Assembly: GCF_000720325.1 (NCBI RefSeq) | Contig: NZ_JOJM01000003.1 | Location: 248,001-312,000, forward strand | Direction of reading: 5' to 3' | DNA from: Streptomyces sp. NRRL B-1347 | Lineage (GTDB): Bacteria > Actinomycetota > Actinomycetes > Streptomycetales > Streptomycetaceae | DNA: 64,000 nt | Part shown: positions 45,429 to 55,218 of the stretch, piece by piece | How the letters are laid out: the number at the start of each line of letters is the position of its first letter | Numbering within the stretch: position 1 is the stretch's first letter | Notes under the pieces: model-generated | Told to the model about the DNA's origin: nothing | Databases searched by the model: none | What the model saw: only the letters and a program-made list of their open reading frames with translations | Position numbers and translations under genes: made by a program

Positions 45429-47411
45429 TCACGGCGTCGAGCACAGATCGCCGCGCAGGTCCGTGCTGCCGACCTGGCCGGTCAGGATGTGCAGGGAGAA
45501 CTGGAGGTCGCGCAGGCCGCCGAGGGAGCCCAGGTCCCGGGCCATGTGGCTCTCCAGCGCGCGCAGGTGGGAGCGGACGGCGAACTCGGAGAGCCCGAGG
45601 GCCCGGGCGGCGGGCTCGATGTGCGCGTCGTGCGCGAGCCAGACCGCGGCGGTGGCGAGCAGGTTGCGGCGGTCGCCGCGCGCGCCGCACAGCAGGTTGT
45701 CCGCCCAGGCCGTGGCTTCGGGCGAGGCGAGGAGCGCCTCCAGGGTGGGCGTCGCGCCGCCGACCAGGGTGAGGGACCGCTCGGGCCTGTGCCGGTCGGC
45801 GAGCAGGTCGAGGGCGAGCCCGACGGTGGCCCGGTCCCTGACGGTGGTGAAGTCCCTGCCGAGGAGCTCCGCCGCCTTGGCCACGCGCCGCCTGACGGTG
45901 TTGCGGTGCACGTGCAGACGGCGGGCGGCGACGGTGTAGGGGTAGGCGAGGGCGGTGGGCAGGGTGTCCCGCATCTGCTCCCACTGCGCCTCCGGCCGCA
46001 GCAGCGGATCGAGGAGGCCGCGGGCCCAGCGCCGCGCCGCGTCCCGCGGCAACACGCTGACCAGGTCGGTGCTCTGCGCGGAAAGGGCCACCGCGTGGGG
46101 GCGGCGCAGCGCGAACCGCTGCGCGGTGATGGCCTCCTGGAGGGCGTCGGCGGCCATCACCATCGGGTGCGTGCCGCTGCCGCCGAGGGAGGCGTCGGCG
46201 CCGAGCTCGGCGACCAGGCGGGTCAGCTCGGTGGCCACCGCGTCGCCGGTGCGGCGCGGCCGGATCGGCTCGACGACCAGGATCCGGCGGTCCTCGCGCG
46301 GATCGGCGACGACCAGGGCGCGGCCCGCCGTACCCGCCTCGCACCGGCGCAGGAGGGCGTCGCGCTCGGCCTGCGGGGTGTCGACGACGAAGACGCGGAC
46401 GGCGTCGGGCGTGAGCAGCCCCGGCGCCTGGGTCGCCATGACGCGGCGCGCCTTGTCCACCTCGGCGTCCAGGAGCAGCTCCACGGCCGCCGTACGGGCC
46501 GCGTGCGCGGCGTCGGCGGCGGCGCGGTGCTCGCGCCGCGCCTGGTCGAGCAGGCCGAGGAGGCGCGCGGCGTGCCGCATGAGCCGCAGATCGGCCTCGT
46601 CGAAGGCGGGCGAGCGGCGGGCGACGGCCAGTACGGTGTTCCCGTCGTCCGCCGCGGACACGGCACCGACCGTGGAGAGACCGCCGACCGCGGCGCCGGT
46701 ACCGGCCCAGGAAGTGCCGCCCGCCGACGAGAGGGGGAAGAGCCGCGTGTGCGGACCCCGTGACCGGTCGTGTGCGAGGCCTTCGCGGTGGCCGCGCAGG
46801 AACGCCTCAGCCAGGGCCTCCGCGGCGGTCTCGGGCGAGGCCGCGAGGACGCCCCCCGGCTCGCTGACGAGGACCTGCGCCCGCAGGGCCCGCGCGAGCC
46901 AGTCCGCGATGCGCTGCATGGCCTCGGGGTCGGCGGCCCGGGTGGGCAACTGCTGGACCAGGGTGGTGAGTTGACCGGCGTGCGACTCCACGTCCGCGAG
47001 CCGGCGCTCGGTGAGGTCGCGGCCCACGTCGGCCCACTTCCGCGGCGGCGCGGTGGTGACGAGCAGCGGGATGCCGAGCGCGGCGGACGCCTCCCGGACC
47101 GTCAGGGAGAACGGCTGGTGGGCACCGGACAGGACGCTCACCACGAGGCCCGCGCACCGGTCGAGGGCCATTTGTTCCAGCAACGTCTCCAGGGCGACCT
47201 CCGCGCGGCCCCGGAGCCGGAACGGCATCTCGGTGAGCAGCACGAGGGAGCCGGGTTCGAGGCGGCGCTGCGGCTCGCCCTCAAGCAGTTGAGGCAGGGT
47301 CAGGGCCGCCAGTCCGGCGACCCTGACCGCCTCGTGCGGCGTGGCGGCGACGCCTCCGGCGAAGGCAAGTTCGAGTTCGATCCTGCCGACCAGCGCGCCC
47401 AGCGTCAGCAC
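45429..47411 (-). CDS. PucR-family transcriptional regulator
   Basis: 660 residues. The GTG at 47411 is chosen because GGGGGAG lies just before it and the family begins with LTLGALVGRIELELAF. The N-terminal PucR domain is followed by a GAF-like middle part and a C-terminal PucR helix-turn-helix (VAARRLHVHRNTVRRRVAKAAELL). A second helix-turn-helix-like stretch lies near the end (ARALGLSEFAVRSHLRALESHM). Such proteins regulate purine, amino-acid or amine catabolism in actinobacteria; no target gene adjoins it. Divergent from the XRE gene at 47573. Confidence 0.87.
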   Translation of the reverse strand: MLTLGALVGRIELELAFAGGVAATPHEAVRVAGLAALTLPQLLEGEPQRRLEPGSLVLLTEMPFRLRGRAEVALETLLEQMALDRCAGLVVSVLSGAHQPFSLTVREASAALGIPLLVTTAPPRKWADVGRDLTERRLADVESHAGQLTTLVQQLPTRAADPEAMQRIADWLARALRAQVLVSEPGGVLAASPETAAEALAEAFLRGHREGLAHDRSRGPHTRLFPLSSAGGTSWAGTGAAVGGLSTVGAVSAADDGNTVLAVARRSPAFDEADLRLMRHAARLLGLLDQARREHRAAADAAHAARTAAVELLLDAEVDKARRVMATQAPGLLTPDAVRVFVVDTPQAERDALLRRCEAGTAGRALVVADPREDRRILVVEPIRPRRTGDAVATELTRLVAELGADASLGGSGTHPMVMAADALQEAITAQRFALRRPHAVALSAQSTDLVSVLPRDAARRWARGLLDPLLRPEAQWEQMRDTLPTALAYPYTVAARRLHVHRNTVRRRVAKAAELLGRDFTTVRDRATVGLALDLLADRHRPERSLTLVGGATPTLEALLASPEATAWADNLLCGARGDRRNLLATAAVWLAHDAHIEPAARALGLSEFAVRSHLRALESHMARDLGSLGGLRDLQFSLHILTGQVGSTDLRGDLCSTP

Positions 47412-47572
47412 GTCATCTCCCCCGTAACTCCCCCGTGCGTACGACGTGTTGTCCGCCCCGGTTGCCCCGGCCGCTTCACCGCAGCACCTACTCAACGGGT
47501 TGCGTCCGGGGATTGCAAGCGACAAGGTGTGCACTATCCACAAGTTGCGGAGACTGTCGGAAGGAGGGGCGG

Positions 47573-48424
47573 GTGGCTCGCGAACGATCCGGCCGGACCG
47601 TCGCGCACCTCGTGCTCGCCACCCGGCTCAAGGTCCTCCGCGAGGCCGCGGGGCTTTCGCTCAAGCAAGCCGCGTCGGCGCTCGGCGCGCACCCCGCCAC
47701 CGTCCGCCGGATCGAGCAGGCCCAGACGTCCCTGGACGTGGGTCAGGTCTCCGCGCTCCTCGCGGCGTACGGGGCGGCGCGGGCGGAGACCGACGACTTC
47801 CTCGGCAAGTTGGCGAGTGCCAACGCCCCGGGGTGGTGGCACCCCTGGCGCGCCGTCATGGACCCGTGGCAGCTCGACCTGATGAGCGTGGAGTCCGCGG
47901 CCGGAATCGTGCGCACTTGGGAGCCCGCACTCGTTCCCGCTCTGCTGCGCACGCCGTCCTACGCGCGTGCCGTCGACGACGTCCTGCGCCCGGACCTGTC
48001 CCCCGCGGCCAAGGACCGCAGGACCGATCTGCTGGTCCAGCGCCAGGAGCGGTTGCGCACCCAGCAGACGCGCATCTGGGCCGTGATGTCGGCCGCGGCC
48101 CTGCACACCCGGGTGGGGCCGCCGGGGGTCATGGCCGAGCAGCTTGAGGTGTTGCGGGCCGGCGCCGAGCGGTCCGACGTCACGTTGCAGATCCACCCCC
48201 TTGACGGGCCCCCGCACGCGCTGACCGGCAAGCCGCCGCTGACCCTGTTCCGCGTCGAGGTGCCGGAGATCTCCGACCACGTGGTCAGGGAGGGCGGCCT
48301 GGCCGGCACCGCCGACGTCTGGGACGCGCCCGACACGGTGACGGCCTACCGTCTGCTCCTCGACTACTCCTGCGCCACCGCGCTCCATCCCGACAAGTCG
48401 AAAGAGGTACTGGACCTGTCATGA
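47573..48424 (+). CDS. XRE-family regulator with DUF5753 effector domain
   Basis: 283 residues. GTG at 47573 with AAGGAGG upstream; an open frame before it is ignored. The N-terminal helix-turn-helix reads LKVLREAAGLSLKQAASALG then ATVRRIEQAQTSLD; the rest is the DUF5753 domain (WQLDLMSVESAAGIVRTWEPALVPALLRTPSYARAV, then DVTLQIHPLDG). This is the common Streptomyces family that often sits next to small DUF397 proteins, but here the partner is a DUF574 methyltransferase, with which it overlaps by ATGA. Confidence 0.9.
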   Translation: MARERSGRTVAHLVLATRLKVLREAAGLSLKQAASALGAHPATVRRIEQAQTSLDVGQVSALLAAYGAARAETDDFLGKLASANAPGWWHPWRAVMDPWQLDLMSVESAAGIVRTWEPALVPALLRTPSYARAVDDVLRPDLSPAAKDRRTDLLVQRQERLRTQQTRIWAVMSAAALHTRVGPPGVMAEQLEVLRAGAERSDVTLQIHPLDGPPHALTGKPPLTLFRVEVPEISDHVVREGGLAGTADVWDAPDTVTAYRLLLDYSCATALHPDKSKEVLDLS

Positions 48425-49227
48425 CCGAACCGATGAAGCTCCCGCCGCGGTGGGACGAGATCGACCGGTCCGTCGCCCACAGCGCGCGCGTGTGGAACTA
48501 CTGGCTGGGCGGCAAGGACTGGTACGACGCCGACAAGGCCGCCGGTGACGCCTACCGCGCCAAGTACCCCCTGATCGAGCCGTTCGCCCAGGAGTCACGG
48601 GGCTTCCTGGTGCGCACCGTCACCTGGCTGGCCAAGGAGGCCGGGATCCGGCAGTTCCTGGACGTGGGCGCCGGGCTGCCCACGGCCAACAACACCCACG
48701 AGGTGGCCCAGCGCGTCGCGCCGGAGTGCCGGGTGGTGTACGTGGACCACGACCCGCTCGTGCTCCTGCACGTCCGGGCGATGGGCAAGAGCACCCCCGA
48801 GGGGGCGATGGACTATGTGCTCGCGGACATGCGCGACACGGACGCGGTCCTGACGGGCACGGCCAAGACCCTGGACATGACCCGGCCCGTCGCCCTGGTG
48901 ATCAACGACGTCCTCGGCCACATCGTGGACTGGGAGGAGGCGCTCGGCCTGGTGCGGCGCCTGGTGGCCAGGCTGCCCTCGGGGAGCTATGTGTCCCTGA
49001 GCCACTCCACCGCTTCCGACGACAAGCACCGCGAGGTGCAGGAGGAGTACAACAGCTCGGGCGCGATTCCGTACATCTTCCGTGAGCCGGAGGTGACCGT
49101 CGCGTTCTTCGAGGGCCTGGAGATGGTCGAACCCGGCTATGTGTCCTGGCCCCACTGGCGTCCCGAAGCGACCACCGGCACCCTCACCGCGCGCGCGGGG
49201 TGGGGTGGTGTCGCGCGGATACCGTGA
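48421..49227 (+). CDS. SAM-dependent methyltransferase, DUF574 family
   Basis: 268 residues, ATG overlapping the XRE stop. Family signature VAHSARVWNYWLGGKDWYDAD at the N-terminus and the nucleotide-binding FLDVGAGLPTANNTHEVAQ motif about 45 residues on, then VYVDHDPLVL. This actinobacterial family is widespread, expected to use S-adenosylmethionine, and has no agreed substrate. It is coupled both to the XRE gene before it and, by GTGA, to the PucR-like gene after it, so the three may form one regulatory operon. Confidence 0.88.
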   Translation: MTEPMKLPPRWDEIDRSVAHSARVWNYWLGGKDWYDADKAAGDAYRAKYPLIEPFAQESRGFLVRTVTWLAKEAGIRQFLDVGAGLPTANNTHEVAQRVAPECRVVYVDHDPLVLLHVRAMGKSTPEGAMDYVLADMRDTDAVLTGTAKTLDMTRPVALVINDVLGHIVDWEEALGLVRRLVARLPSGSYVSLSHSTASDDKHREVQEEYNSSGAIPYIFREPEVTVAFFEGLEMVEPGYVSWPHWRPEATTGTLTARAGWGGVARIP

Positions 49228-50702
49228 CGACGCGCGGCGGGGGCCGCGAGCCGCACCCCGCGCGGCCCCCGGCCCCGACCGCCGTGGAGCACGCGCAGGT
49301 GGTGCGGCGGCTCACGCGTGCGGCGGCCCGCTCCGGCGCGATGCTGGTCGCCGAGGTCGCCGCCCTGGCCGACGGCTGGGCGGCGCTCGTGGACCCGGCG
49401 GCGGGCCTCGTGCACGCCACCCCGGAGTCCGCGGGGCCCGCCGCGCTGCGGGCCGCCGCGCACCCCCAGGCACACCCGCACGTGACCGTCCATCAGGTGC
49501 CGGGGGCACAGGGCACCGTCCTCGTCCTCTGCCCCGGCGTGGCGACGTCCCCGCCGCTGACCGCGCTCGTCACGCAGTGCTCCCTGGACCTGCTGCGCCT
49601 TCGAGCCCGGCAGGCGGAGGAGACGCGCGCCGCCGAACAGCGCGTGCACTCCGCCGTGCTGCGGCTGCTGCTGCGCGGCCAGCACCTCCTGGCCGCCGAG
49701 GTGCTCGGCGGCGAGCCGGCCACGCACGCCACCGTGTACCGCCTCACCGGGCGCGCCCTGCACAGCGCCCACCAGGCGCTGTGGCGGGCGACGCAGCCCG
49801 ACCTGGCGCACGGCACCCGCACGCTGGTCAGCCTGGACGGGGCGGAGCTGACCGTCGTCGCCCTGCACGGCACCCGCGACCTGCCGCGGGCCGACGGCGG
49901 CCACCCGACGCTCGCGCTCGTCGCGCGCATCGCCGACCGGCACCAGCTGACCGGGGGCGCGGCGGCCCCCGCGCCCCTGGACATGTTCGTCACCGCCTGG
50001 ACCGAGGCGGGCAGCACGCGGGGCGGCACGTCCATCGGCCGCCTCACCTCGGTGACGGGCCTGGGGGCGCACGGGCTGCTCCACGTGATACCGGCGGACC
50101 GCCTCGTCACCTGGTCCGCGGCCGTGCTCAAGCCGCTGGACGGCAGGGAGCGGCGGACCCTCGAGGCCTGGCTGCGCTCGGGCTCCGCACAGGCCGCCGC
50201 CCCGGCCCTCGACGTGTCCGAGGGCACCGTCCGCTCGCGGCTCCGCGGCATCGGCCTGCTGCTCGCGGCCGACCTCGACCACCCCACCGTGCAGGCGCAG
50301 TCGCTCCTGGCGCTGCGCGCCCCCGCGTCCCCCGTACCGGCCGCGGCGGCGGAACCCCTGCTGCCGTCCCCGCCGTTGCCCACCGCCCTGCTCAGCGCCG
50401 AGCACGCGGGGCGCTGGGCGTCCGGTCTGCTCCGGCCCCTCGCCCCCCGGCTGCGCATCGCGCTCCGCTGCTGGCTCGCGCACCGCGGCCGCACCGCGCC
50501 CGCCGCCACCGAGCTGACCCTGCACCGCACCACCCTCACCACCTGGCTCGGCGAGTGCGGCCGCCTCCTGGACCTGGACCTGTCGTCCGCGACCGTACGG
50601 GCGGAACTGCGCCTGGCCGTGGAGACGGTCGCGACCGCCGACGACGTACCGGCGGCGCTGCCGCGCCGGGGCGGGCGGACGTACCGCGAGCCGGAGCCGT
50701 AG
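49224..50702 (+). CDS. PucR/CdaR-type regulator with duplicated C-terminal helix-turn-helix
   Basis: 492 residues, GTG overlapping the methyltransferase stop. The N-terminal 120 residues look like a small GAF-like sensor (VVRRLTRAAARSGAMLVAEVAALA). A PucR-type helix-turn-helix follows at about 320-350 (LEAWLRSGSAQAAAPALDVSEGTVRSRLRGIG), and a second, similar block lies at the end (LRCWLAHRGRTAPAATELTLHRTTLTTWLGECG). Two such output units in one protein are unusual for the family. No effector can be named. Confidence 0.78.
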   Translation: MTTRGGGREPHPARPPAPTAVEHAQVVRRLTRAAARSGAMLVAEVAALADGWAALVDPAAGLVHATPESAGPAALRAAAHPQAHPHVTVHQVPGAQGTVLVLCPGVATSPPLTALVTQCSLDLLRLRARQAEETRAAEQRVHSAVLRLLLRGQHLLAAEVLGGEPATHATVYRLTGRALHSAHQALWRATQPDLAHGTRTLVSLDGAELTVVALHGTRDLPRADGGHPTLALVARIADRHQLTGGAAAPAPLDMFVTAWTEAGSTRGGTSIGRLTSVTGLGAHGLLHVIPADRLVTWSAAVLKPLDGRERRTLEAWLRSGSAQAAAPALDVSEGTVRSRLRGIGLLLAADLDHPTVQAQSLLALRAPASPVPAAAAEPLLPSPPLPTALLSAEHAGRWASGLLRPLAPRLRIALRCWLAHRGRTAPAATELTLHRTTLTTWLGECGRLLDLDLSSATVRAELRLAVETVATADDVPAALPRRGGRTYREPEP

Positions 50703-50832
50703 CCTCCGGGGCTCCGGACGCCGCGCCTCCGCTGCCCCTCGGTGGTAACAGAATTCGCCGTGACGCTTCTCCTGGTTCACACGGGGCTGGTGGGCTGACC
50801 GCGCCCACATCACCCACCGACAGGAGGCGCGA

Positions 50833-51414
50833 GTGAATCTCGTCGTCAACGGCGACGCGGAGAGCGGGGCGGGCGGCAGCGCGGAGCCCGTCTCCGCCGT
50901 GCGCGGCTGGAAGGTAGCCCAAGGAGCCCCGGCGCTCGTCCCGTACAGCTTGGGCGGCGGCTATCCGACCGCGTCGGACCCCGGCCCCGCGCGGCGCGGC
51001 AGCCGCTTCTTCTCCGGCGGCAACAGCCCGCGCACCGCCCTGGTGCAGGACGTCGCCCTGCCCAGGAGCGGCCCGACCGGACGCCGGGCCGTCGACGCCG
51101 GGAAGGTGCGCTACGCCGTGACCGCCTGGCTCGGCGGCTACGCGGGGCAGGAGGACGGCGCCCGCCTCTCCGTGGAGTTCCGCGACGCCGAGGGCACCCC
51201 GGTGGCGCTCAGCGTGCTCGGGCCCGTGAGCGCCGCCGAGCGCGGCAGCCGTACGGCGCTGCTCGAACGCACGGCGGCGGCCCAGGTGCCGCCCGGCGCG
51301 CGTTCGGCGCGGGTCCTGCTCGTGTTCACGCGCAGCGGCGGCGGCACCTCCAACGACGGCTACGCCGACGCCGTCTCCCTCACCCTCGCACCCCAGCCCG
51401 CCGGAGGCCGCTGA
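50833..51414 (+). CDS. Small beta-rich protein of unknown function upstream of PhoD
   Basis: 193 residues; AGGAGG six bases before the GTG. The sequence begins with NLVVNGDAESG, passes a FFSGGNSPRTALVQDV segment and ends with a NDGYADAVSLTL strand, the pattern of a jelly-roll carbohydrate-binding-like domain. No signal peptide is visible, which is odd for such a fold. The stop overlaps the start of the phoD gene by one base (TGATG), so the two are co-expressed; it may help PhoD or act on the same surface polymer, which is inference. Confidence 0.7.
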   Translation: MNLVVNGDAESGAGGSAEPVSAVRGWKVAQGAPALVPYSLGGGYPTASDPGPARRGSRFFSGGNSPRTALVQDVALPRSGPTGRRAVDAGKVRYAVTAWLGGYAGQEDGARLSVEFRDAEGTPVALSVLGPVSAAERGSRTALLERTAAAQVPPGARSARVLLVFTRSGGGTSNDGYADAVSLTLAPQPAGGR

Positions 51415-53003
51415 TGTCCGTGAACCGCCGTGACCTGTTGAAGGCCGCAGCGGCCGCGGGCGCGCTGAACGTCGCCTGGCCGCTGGCCGCGGGCCTCACG
51501 CCCGCGCAGGCCCGCGAGGCCGCCGAGCGGCTCGGCGCGGAGTACGACCGCGCGCCGTTCACGCTCGGCGTGGCCTCCGGTGATCCGCAGCAGCACTCGG
51601 TGCTCCTGTGGACCAGACTCGCGCCCGAACCGCTGGCCGCCGAGCAGCGGCTCCCCGAGGTCGTCGAGGTCGAGTGGGTCGTCGCCAAGGACGCCCGGCT
51701 CCGGCACGTCGTCGCGCGGGGGACGGCCCCGGCGTCGGCGACGCTCGGGCACAGCGTGCACGTGCCGGTGGGCGGGCTCGCCCCGGGCCGCCACTACTGG
51801 TACGCGTTCAAGGCGCTCGGCAGGACCAGCCGGATCGGCCGGACCCGGACCGCGCCGCGCGGCCGGGTCAAGAAGGTGACCTTCGCCGCCGCCAACTGCC
51901 AGGCCTTCCACGACGGCTTCTACGCCGCCCACCGCGGCATCGCCCGGGAGGACGTCGACTTCGTCGTCCACCTCGGCGACTACATCTACGAGCACGGCCA
52001 GGTCGGCGGCGTACCGGAGAAGCACGTGCGCGACCACGACGGGCCGGAGATCCTCACGCTGGCCGACTACCGCAAGCGGCACGCCCTGTACAAGGGCGAC
52101 AAGTCGCTGCGCGAGGCGCACGCCGCGCACCCGTGGTTCCTGACGTGGGACGACCACGAGGTCGTCAACGACTACAGCGGCACCGGCGGCGGCGCGCCGT
52201 TCATGCGGCGCCGCGCGGCCGCCTACCAGGCGTGGTTCGAGCACATGCCGCACCGCGACTCCTTCGGCGGCTCCGCCCTGCCGGACCCGGAGATCCACCG
52301 GGTGCGGCGCTGGGGCGACCTGCTCGAACTCACCGTCCTCGACCTGCGTTCGCACCGCTCGGCGCAGAACCTGCCCGACGGCACGATCCTCGGCGCCGAG
52401 CAGAAGGCGTGGCTGAAGAAGACCGTCGACAGGGCTCCGGACGCCTGGCACGTGTGGGCCAACTCGATCATGCTGAGCCAGCTGCGCGGCAGGCCCGGCG
52501 GCTCGTACATGTTCACCGACCAGTGGGACGGCTTCCTCGCCGAGCGCAAGGAGGTCCTCCAGCACGTGCACGGCAGCGGCCTGGAGGACCTGGTGGTCAT
52601 CACCGGCGACTGGCACTCGGCGTTCGTCGACGACGTCCGCACCGACTTCGACGTACCCGACTCCCCCTTGGTCGGCACGGAGTTCACCGCGCACTCGGTG
52701 ACGTCGGGCGCGTACTCCCCGGAGTGGAACGCCGCCAACGGCCCCTTGATGGGCAAGGCCAACCCGCACCTGAAGTACTTCGAGGGCAACCGGTACGGCT
52801 ACGACGTGTACGAGGTGACTCCGGAGCGCTTCAGCGCGCACATGCGGGTGATCGGCGACCGCCGCGACCCGCGCTCCCCCGTCACCACGCTGACCACCTT
52901 CCACGTGGACCGGGGCACGGCGGGTTCGTACGAGGACGACGCCACGAAGACGTCACCCGCGCAGTACCGCAGGGACCCCGGGGGGACCCCGACGCGCGCT
53001 TGA
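51414..53003 (+). CDS. phoD: Tat-exported PhoD-family alkaline phosphatase / phosphodiesterase
   Basis: 529 residues. The Tat signal NRRDLLKAAAAAGALN with an AQA-R type cleavage region opens the protein. The PhoD metallophosphatase core follows: FTLGVASGDPQQHSVLLWTRLAP, NCQAFHDGFYAAHRGIA, VVHLGDYIYEHG, LTWDDHEVVNDY and ITGDWHSAF, all with the metal-binding Asp/His. PhoD enzymes cleave phosphate mono- and diesters, including teichoic-acid polymers, and need calcium and iron. Often part of the phosphate-starvation response; I did not find a clear PHO box before the operon. Confidence 0.92.
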   Translation: MSVNRRDLLKAAAAAGALNVAWPLAAGLTPAQAREAAERLGAEYDRAPFTLGVASGDPQQHSVLLWTRLAPEPLAAEQRLPEVVEVEWVVAKDARLRHVVARGTAPASATLGHSVHVPVGGLAPGRHYWYAFKALGRTSRIGRTRTAPRGRVKKVTFAAANCQAFHDGFYAAHRGIAREDVDFVVHLGDYIYEHGQVGGVPEKHVRDHDGPEILTLADYRKRHALYKGDKSLREAHAAHPWFLTWDDHEVVNDYSGTGGGAPFMRRRAAAYQAWFEHMPHRDSFGGSALPDPEIHRVRRWGDLLELTVLDLRSHRSAQNLPDGTILGAEQKAWLKKTVDRAPDAWHVWANSIMLSQLRGRPGGSYMFTDQWDGFLAERKEVLQHVHGSGLEDLVVITGDWHSAFVDDVRTDFDVPDSPLVGTEFTAHSVTSGAYSPEWNAANGPLMGKANPHLKYFEGNRYGYDVYEVTPERFSAHMRVIGDRRDPRSPVTTLTTFHVDRGTAGSYEDDATKTSPAQYRRDPGGTPTRA

Positions 53004-53011
53004 CCGCTCCG

Positions 53012-53075
53012 GCTCCGCCTCCTCCCCTCGTCCCGAGGCCCGACGCGGCCTCCGGAAGACCGGGGGAGGCGGAGC
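53012..53075. terminator. Terminator between phoD and the ABC-transporter remnant
   Basis: GCTCCGCCTCC at 53012-53022 pairs perfectly with GGAGGCGGAGC at 53065-53075, with extra C/G pairing inward, in the 94-bp space between two convergent genes. Confidence 0.65.
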
Positions 53076-53097
53076 GCCGCAGTACGTCCCGGCCCGC

Positions 53098-53742
53098 TCA
53101 CACGGTCATGAGCTTGCCGCGTTTGCGGCGGATCACCTCGTCGGAGGCGTCGGCGACCTCCCGTGAGTGCGTCACCAGGATCACGCTCTTGCCGTCGTCG
53201 TGCGCCAACGTCCGGAACGCCTCGATGATCTCCTCGGCGGTGTCCTGATCGAGGCTGCCGGTGGGTTCGTCGGCGAACAGGATGTCCACTTCGCAGGCGA
53301 GGGCGCGGGCGATGGCGACACGCTGCTGCTGGCCGTCGGAGAGCTCGAGGGTGCGGCGGTGCCGGTCGGGCTCCTCCACGCCGAGCAGGCCGAGGAGTTC
53401 GGCGGCACGCTTCTTCCTGTTGACGCCCTTCACACCGGTGATCTCCATGGCGGAGGTGATGTTCTGGACGGCCGTCATGTAGGTGAGCAGGTTCAGTGAC
53501 TGGAAGACCGTGGCCACATGGCGGTTGCGGTAGCGGCCGAGACCGATCTCGGCGACGTCCTCGCCCTTGAACCTGACGCTGCCCCTGAGGAGCGTGGTTT
53601 TGCCGCTGCCGGAGGGGCCGATGACGGAGTACATCCGGCCCTGCTCGAAGGAGTAGGTGACGTCCTTGAGGACGGTGCGGCGGGTGGTGCCGAACTGGTA
53701 GGTGCGGCTCAGACCGGTGAGCTGCAGGATCGGGGTGGTCAC
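53098..53742 (-). pseudogene. ABC-transporter ATPase with internal deletion after Walker A
   Basis: 214 residues of the LolD/MacB-type exporter ATPase, GTG at 53742 one base after the permease stop. Walker A GPSGSGKTTLL is followed at once by RGSVRFKGEDV, whereas relatives have about ten more residues there (the GGLDxPTSG-type turn). The Q-loop, the ABC signature ELSDGQQQRVAIARAL, Walker B ILFADEPTGSLD and the switch His (VTHS) are all kept. The loss is in frame but cuts the helix that packs behind the ATP site, so the protein is probably inactive. Its permease is also truncated, so the system looks dead. Confidence 0.7.
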
Positions 53743-53743
53743 G

Positions 53744-54280
53744 TCAGTCGCCCTTCGTGAGGATGTCGCGCGGGTTGAGGCGCAGGACCCGGATGCCGGG
53801 GACGAGCGTGGCCAGGGCGGCGATGCCGAGTCCGGTGGCACCGACGGCGCCGATGTCGTCCGCGCCGAGCTCGATGTCGATGGTGTCGATGGGTTCCGCC
53901 TCGGGTGTGTCCTCCTTGTTGGCACCGCCGGTGGGGTCGGTGAGGTCCTGCCCGGGGCCCTGGTCGGCGGCGGAGTTCCGGGCCGAGGAGACCTGCCCTG
54001 AGAGCAGTTGGTCGCCGATGCCCTGGGCGACGAACTGACTGCCGGCGGCGGCGAAGCCGATCGCCAGGACCGCGCAGCCGACCACCTCCACCAGGTGCTG
54101 GCCGAGCAGCTTGTGCTTCTTCTCGCCGAGAGAGAGCAGGATGCCCATCTCCTTGCGGCGTTCCCGCAGGTTGAAGGCGATGATCAGGGCGAGGATGGCG
54201 GTGCCCGCGACCGCGACCAGCCACACCGTGAGGGAGGCGAAGTCCGCCGTCTTGTTGATCGGGCCGACCGTGATGGCCAT
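53744..54280 (-). pseudogene. 3' fragment of an FtsX/MacB-like ABC permease gene
   Basis: The frame ends in VLRLNPRDILTKGD, as MacB/FtsX-type permeases do, and contains two membrane helices around NLRERRKEMGILLSLGEKK. Only about 178 residues remain; the N-terminal helix and the large extracytoplasmic domain are absent. At 54270-54285 the sequence passes directly into the histidine-kinase fragment on the other strand. An ATG at 54280 could start a short product, but no ribosome site supports it. Confidence 0.75.
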
Positions 54281-55199
54281 AGGCCTCGGCACCGGCTGGC
54301 TGCTGTCCAAACGGCTGCTCGCCCCTCTGCACACCATCAGCGAGGCCGCGGCCAAGGCGGCGGACGACGACCTGACGGAACGCGTCCGGGCCCGGGGCCC
54401 CGAGGACGAGCTCAAACGGTTGGCCGACACCTTCGACACCATGCTGACCCGCCTGCAGCGCTCCTTCACCGCGCACCAGCGGTTCGCCGCCAACGCCTCC
54501 CACGAACTGCTGACTCCCCTCGCCACCACCAGGGCCGCCCTCCAGGTCGCCGCCGACGCCCCGACCGGCGAGGAGCTCGCCGAACTCGTCCCGCTGCTCC
54601 AGGAGACCAACGAACGCAACATCAGCGTCGTACGGGCCCTGCTCGACCTCGCCGCCGCGGACCACGCCCCCTTCGACCCCGACCCGGTGGACCTCTCCGA
54701 CCTCGCGGAGCGGGCCGCCGCCGCTCGCGCCGGGCGAGCGGCCGCGCGCGGGGTCCGCCTCACCGTGGACACCGAGCCCGACTGCCAGGTCATGGGCAGC
54801 GGCGCCCTCCTGCGGCAGCTGGACCTCAACCTCCTTGACAACGCCCTCACGCACAACGTCCCCGAGGCGGGCCTGGTCCACCTCGCCGTCGTCCAGGACG
54901 GGGCGAGGGCGGTGGTGGAGGTGGACAACACCGGCCCGCGCGTCGACGACGCCGTGGTGGACCGCCTCTTCGAGCCCTTCTACCGGGCACGCCCCCGGGT
55001 CGGCAGCGACCGCTCCGGCCACGGTCTGGGCCTGGCCATCGTCCGTTCGATCGCCACCTCCCACCGCGGTACGGTCACCGCCACCGCGAACCCCACCGGC
55101 GGGCTCACCCTGAGGGTCAGGATTCCGAAGTCGCCGAGTCACGGGGCCCGGTGCGAAGCCGTCGAAGGGCAGGCCGTTCGGGCTCCCCGCGGGGGCTGA
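54273..55199 (+). pseudogene. 3' fragment of a two-component histidine kinase gene
   Basis: About 308 residues: end of a membrane helix and HAMP (GWLLSKRLLAPLHTISEAA), dimerisation/phosphoacceptor region NASHELLTPLATTRAAL with the His kept, N box LDNALTHN, and the G boxes SGHGLGLAIVRS. The first membrane helix and the sensor domain that should come before are missing, replaced by the permease fragment on the opposite strand. The catalytic core is complete, so a truncated soluble kinase is conceivable, but there is no promoter or ribosome site of its own and no response-regulator gene beside it. Confidence 0.72.
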
Positions 55200-55218
55200 C
55201 GGGGAAGCCCCGGGCCGG

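Noticed and set aside
54839..55199. BceS-type complete kinase/ABC module as a working resistance system
   Set aside because: Permease, kinase and ATPase are all truncated or deleted in key parts.
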